64,000 bases of DNA, from positions 4,544,158 to 4,608,157 of the forward strand of contig NZ_CP083986.1 of assembly GCF_020172685.1 (NCBI RefSeq), given 5' to 3'. This document shows, one piece after another, positions 61,849 to 64,000 of the stretch; the stretch's first letter is position 1, and each line of letters starts with the position of its first letter. The translations under genes and the position numbers were made by a program. This DNA comes from [Mycobacterium] nativiensis (lineage in GTDB: Bacteria > Actinomycetota > Actinomycetes > Mycobacteriales > Mycobacteriaceae). The notes under the pieces were generated by a model. The model was not told the origin of the DNA. It made no database searches and saw only the letters and a list, made by a program, of their open reading frames with translations.

Positions 61849-62880
61849 CTACTTGCCGGCAGCCCGCTCCCGCTGGATCTCCAGCGCGATGTCGATCAGC
61901 TGGTCCTCCTGGCCGCCGATCAGCTTGCGCTGGCCGACCCGGAGCAGCAACTCGTGGGCGGGCACGCCGTAGCGTTCACCCTGGCGCACCGCGTGCTTGA
62001 GGAAGCTCGAGTACACCCCGGAGTAGCCCATGACCAATGCATTGCGGTCCAGCACGCACTCGGCCGGCATGGCCGGGCGGACCACGTCCTCGGCGGCGTC
62101 GGCGATGTCGAAGAAGTCGATGCCGGTCTTGACGCCGATCTTGTCGAACACCCCGATCAGTGCCTCGACCGGCGCGTTACCCGCGCCGGCACCGAAGCGG
62201 CGGACCGAGCCGTCGATCTGCTTGGCGCCGGCACGCACCGCCTCCACCGAGTTGGCCACCCCGAGCCCGAGGTTCTCGTGGCCGTGGAAGCCCACCTGGG
62301 CGTCGTCGCCGAGCTCGGCGACCAGAGCAGACACCCGGTCGGCCACGCCTTCGAGCACCAGCGCACCGGCGGAGTCCACCACGTAGACGCACTGGCAGCC
62401 GGCATCGGCCATGATCCGGGCCTGGGCGGCCAACTTCTCCGGCGTGATGGTGTGGGCCATCATCAAGAACCCGACCGTCTCCAGGCCCAGCTCTCGGGCC
62501 AGGCCGAAGTGCTGGATGGAGACGTCGGCCTCGGTGCAGTGGGTGGCGATCCGGCAGATCGAGCCGCCGTTGTCCTGCGCCTCCTTGATGTCTTCCTTGG
62601 TACCCACGCCGGGCAGCATCAGGAAAGCGATCTTGGCTTCCTTGGCGGTCTGCGCGGCGAGCTTGATCAGCTCCTGCTCCGGGGTTTTGGAGAACCCGTA
62701 GTTGAAGCTGGACCCGCCCAGGCCGTCGCCGTGGGTCACCTCGATGACCGGCACACCGGCGGCGTCCAGGGCGGCCACGATCGCGCCGACCTCGTCCTTG
62801 GTGAACTGGTGGCGTTTGTGGTGACTGCCGTCGCGCAGCGAGGTGTCGGTGATCCGAACGTCCCAGAAAGCTTCGCTCAT
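61849..62880 (-). CDS. hsaF: 4-hydroxy-2-oxovalerate aldolase HsaF
   Basis: The 343-residue aldolase has [17 protein letters not shown], with the metal-binding D and the start of the DRE-TIM family, and [18 protein letters not shown] with the H-x-H metal ligands. It splits 4-hydroxy-2-oxo acids to pyruvate and an aldehyde, and channels the latter to HsaG. In cholesterol catabolism it acts on the ring-derived 4-hydroxy-2-oxohexanoate. The ATG overlaps the hsaG stop (ATGA). Confidence 0.95.
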   Translation of the reverse strand: MSEAFWDVRITDTSLRDGSHHKRHQFTKDEVGAIVAALDAAGVPVIEVTHGDGLGGSSFNYGFSKTPEQELIKLAAQTAKEAKIAFLMLPGVGTKEDIKEAQDNGGSICRIATHCTEADVSIQHFGLARELGLETVGFLMMAHTITPEKLAAQARIMADAGCQCVYVVDSAGALVLEGVADRVSALVAELGDDAQVGFHGHENLGLGVANSVEAVRAGAKQIDGSVRRFGAGAGNAPVEALIGVFDKIGVKTGIDFFDIADAAEDVVRPAMPAECVLDRNALVMGYSGVYSSFLKHAVRQGERYGVPAHELLLRVGQRKLIGGQEDQLIDIALEIQRERAAGK

Positions 62881-63809
62881 TTCGCCTCTCCTGCCGTTAC
62901 TGCCGCCATCTCGCGGGCGATCTCTTCGCCCACCTTGGTGGCGGCGGCGGTCATGATGTCCAGGTTGCCCGCATACGGCGGCAGATAATCCCCGGCGCCC
63001 TCGACCTCGACGAACGTCGTGACGACGGCGCGCCCGCCGGAGTTCAACGACGGCTCGTCGAACTGCGGCTCGTTGAGCAGCCGGTAGCCGGGCACGTAGG
63101 TCTGCACCTGCGCGACGACGTCCTTGATCGACGCGGTGATCGCGTCGCGGTCGGCGTCCTCGGGAATCTGGCAGAAGATGGTGTCGCGCATGATCATCGG
63201 CGGGTCGGCCGGGTTCAAGATGATGATCGCCTTGCCCTTTTGCGCGCCGCCGATGGTCTCCACCCCACGCGAGGTGGTCTTGGTGAACTCATCGATGTTG
63301 GCCCGGGTGCCCGGACCGGCCGACACCGACGCCACCGACGCCACGATCTCCGCGTAGGGCACGGTGCCGCCCTGCTCGGTCACCGCCCGCGTGACCGCGT
63401 AGACGATCGGGATGGTGGCCTGGCCACCGCAGGTGATCATGTTGACGTTCGGCGCGTCGACGTGCTCGTGCAGGTTCGCCGGCGGAATCACCGCAGGGCC
63501 CACCGCGGCCGGAGTCAGGTCGATGGCCCGGATGCCGGCGGCCTCGTACTTGGGCGCGTACGCCTTGTGCACATAGGCGCTGGTGGCCTCGAAGACGAAG
63601 TCCGGCTTCTCATCGAGGGCCAGCAGCCAGTCCGCCCCCTCGGCCGAGGTCTCCAGTCCGAGCTTGCGGGCTCGGGCCAGGCCCTCGCTGTCGGGGTCGA
63701 TACCGATCATCCAGCGCGGCTCCAGCCACTCCGAGCGCAGCAGTTTGTACAGCAGGTCGGTGCTGATGTTGCCCGACCCGACGATCGCGACACTTGCCTT
63801 GGATCCCAT
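62877..63809 (-). CDS. hsaG: Acetaldehyde/propionaldehyde dehydrogenase (acylating) HsaG
   Basis: The 310-residue enzyme has the Rossmann start [30 protein letters not shown] and [17 protein letters not shown] with the catalytic cysteine. It converts the aldehyde released by HsaF to an acyl-CoA (propionyl-CoA) with NAD. The start at 63809 was chosen because AGGAG lies six bases upstream; ATG 63815 is directly at the ribosome site. Order hsaE-hsaG-hsaF matches M. tuberculosis. Confidence 0.95.
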   Translation of the reverse strand: MGSKASVAIVGSGNISTDLLYKLLRSEWLEPRWMIGIDPDSEGLARARKLGLETSAEGADWLLALDEKPDFVFEATSAYVHKAYAPKYEAAGIRAIDLTPAAVGPAVIPPANLHEHVDAPNVNMITCGGQATIPIVYAVTRAVTEQGGTVPYAEIVASVASVSAGPGTRANIDEFTKTTSRGVETIGGAQKGKAIIILNPADPPMIMRDTIFCQIPEDADRDAITASIKDVVAQVQTYVPGYRLLNEPQFDEPSLNSGGRAVVTTFVEVEGAGDYLPPYAGNLDIMTAAATKVGEEIAREMAAVTAGEAK

Positions 63810-63831
63810 GGCCATCTCCTTCTGTAGCCCC

Positions 63832-64000
63832 TTATGCGAACGAAAGGTGCACCGGGCCGAGGTGGTCGAATTCAGCGACGAATTCGTCCCCCGGTCGGGC
63901 GTCGATAGCGCGGGTGCACGACCCCGGCAACACGATGTCACCGGCTTTGAGCCGGACACCGAAGCTCTCGACCTTGCGGGCCAGCCAGGCCACCGCGGTA
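63832..64000 (-). CDS. hsaE: 2-hydroxypenta-2,4-dienoate hydratase HsaE, C-terminal part only
   Basis: About 56 C-terminal codons are inside the window, ending in TAA 22 bp before hsaG; the 5' part is beyond the right edge. The residues [27 protein letters not shown] and [15 protein letters not shown] are typical of the 2-keto-4-pentenoate hydratase family C-terminus. It makes the 4-hydroxy-2-oxo acid that HsaF cleaves. Confidence 0.88.
   Translation of the reverse strand, partial: TAVAWLARKVESFGVRLKAGDIVLPGSCTRAIDARPGDEFVAEFDHLGPVHLSFA

Overview
The window is high-GC mycobacterial chromosome. Gene content and order closely follow the cholesterol-catabolism locus of Mycobacterium tuberculosis (roughly otsA through hsaE), but several differences show a non-tuberculous Mycobacterium or Mycolicibacter-type species: no tandem PE_PGRS/fadD18 block, an added gabD2/PE-PPE/acyltransferase block, an inserted toxin island with an IS110-type element, and an added IclR-controlled cluster. 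All identifications come from reading translations and recalling families; no database search was run.

Layout. (1) 1-4.8 kb: the 5' part of a glycine-rich PGRS-like exported protein, two short-chain dehydrogenases, a 3-hydroxyisobutyrate-dehydrogenase-like enzyme and an enoyl-CoA hydratase. (2) 4.9-7.0 kb: a 57-aa protein directly before otsA, then a small exported protein. (3) 7.05-17.3 kb (minus strand): the complete mce4 sterol-import operon, yrbE4A-yrbE4B-mce4A-B-C-D-E(lprN)-F-mas4A-mas4B, with mostly overlapping start/stop codons. (4) 17.5-36 kb: side-chain degradation genes hsd4A, fdxD, fadE26, fadE27, fadD17, fadD19, echA19 and cyp142, interrupted by gabD2, a secreted PE-PPE-domain protein, a WS/DGAT acyltransferase, and a nuclease-like gene bracketed by 62-bp hairpin repeats. 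(5) 36.0-44.1 kb: an island that looks like a second, CpnT/TNT-type polymorphic toxin locus (helical proteins, a glycine/proline-rich 900-aa protein, a membrane protein, a DUF2563-like small protein, a 617-aa toxin with a C-terminal TNT-like domain, and a candidate immunity gene), followed by an IS110-family transposase with a 228-bp noncoding flank. (6) 44.1-56.3 kb: acyl-CoA synthetase, Rv3520c-like F420 enzyme, DUF35 protein plus ltp4 and ltp3, carbonic anhydrase, kshA, sulfotransferase, SDR and DUF1214-like genes. (7) 56.4-59.4 kb: IclR regulator, SnoaL-like, LLM and EthD-like genes. (8) 59.4-64 kb: a hemophore-like protein, a RecQ-type helicase carrying a phosphoribosyltransferase-like tail, and hsaF-hsaG-hsaE (last one cut by the window end).

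How it works together: eight sites matching the KstR operator TNNAACNNGTTNNA (seven exact, one with a single mismatch) lie mainly in the intergenic regions before these operons, so cholesterol import (Mce4), side-chain activation and beta-oxidation (CYP142, FadD17/19, FadE26/27, EchA19, Hsd4A, Ltp3/4), ring opening (KshA) and the final meta-cleavage products (HsaE/F/G) largely form one regulon. The most unusual parts are the toxin island embedded in this regulon, the repeat-bracketed nuclease-like gene, the in-frame 19-residue duplication inside an SDR, the non-canonical start of mce4C, and the candidate guide-RNA flank of the IS110 element.
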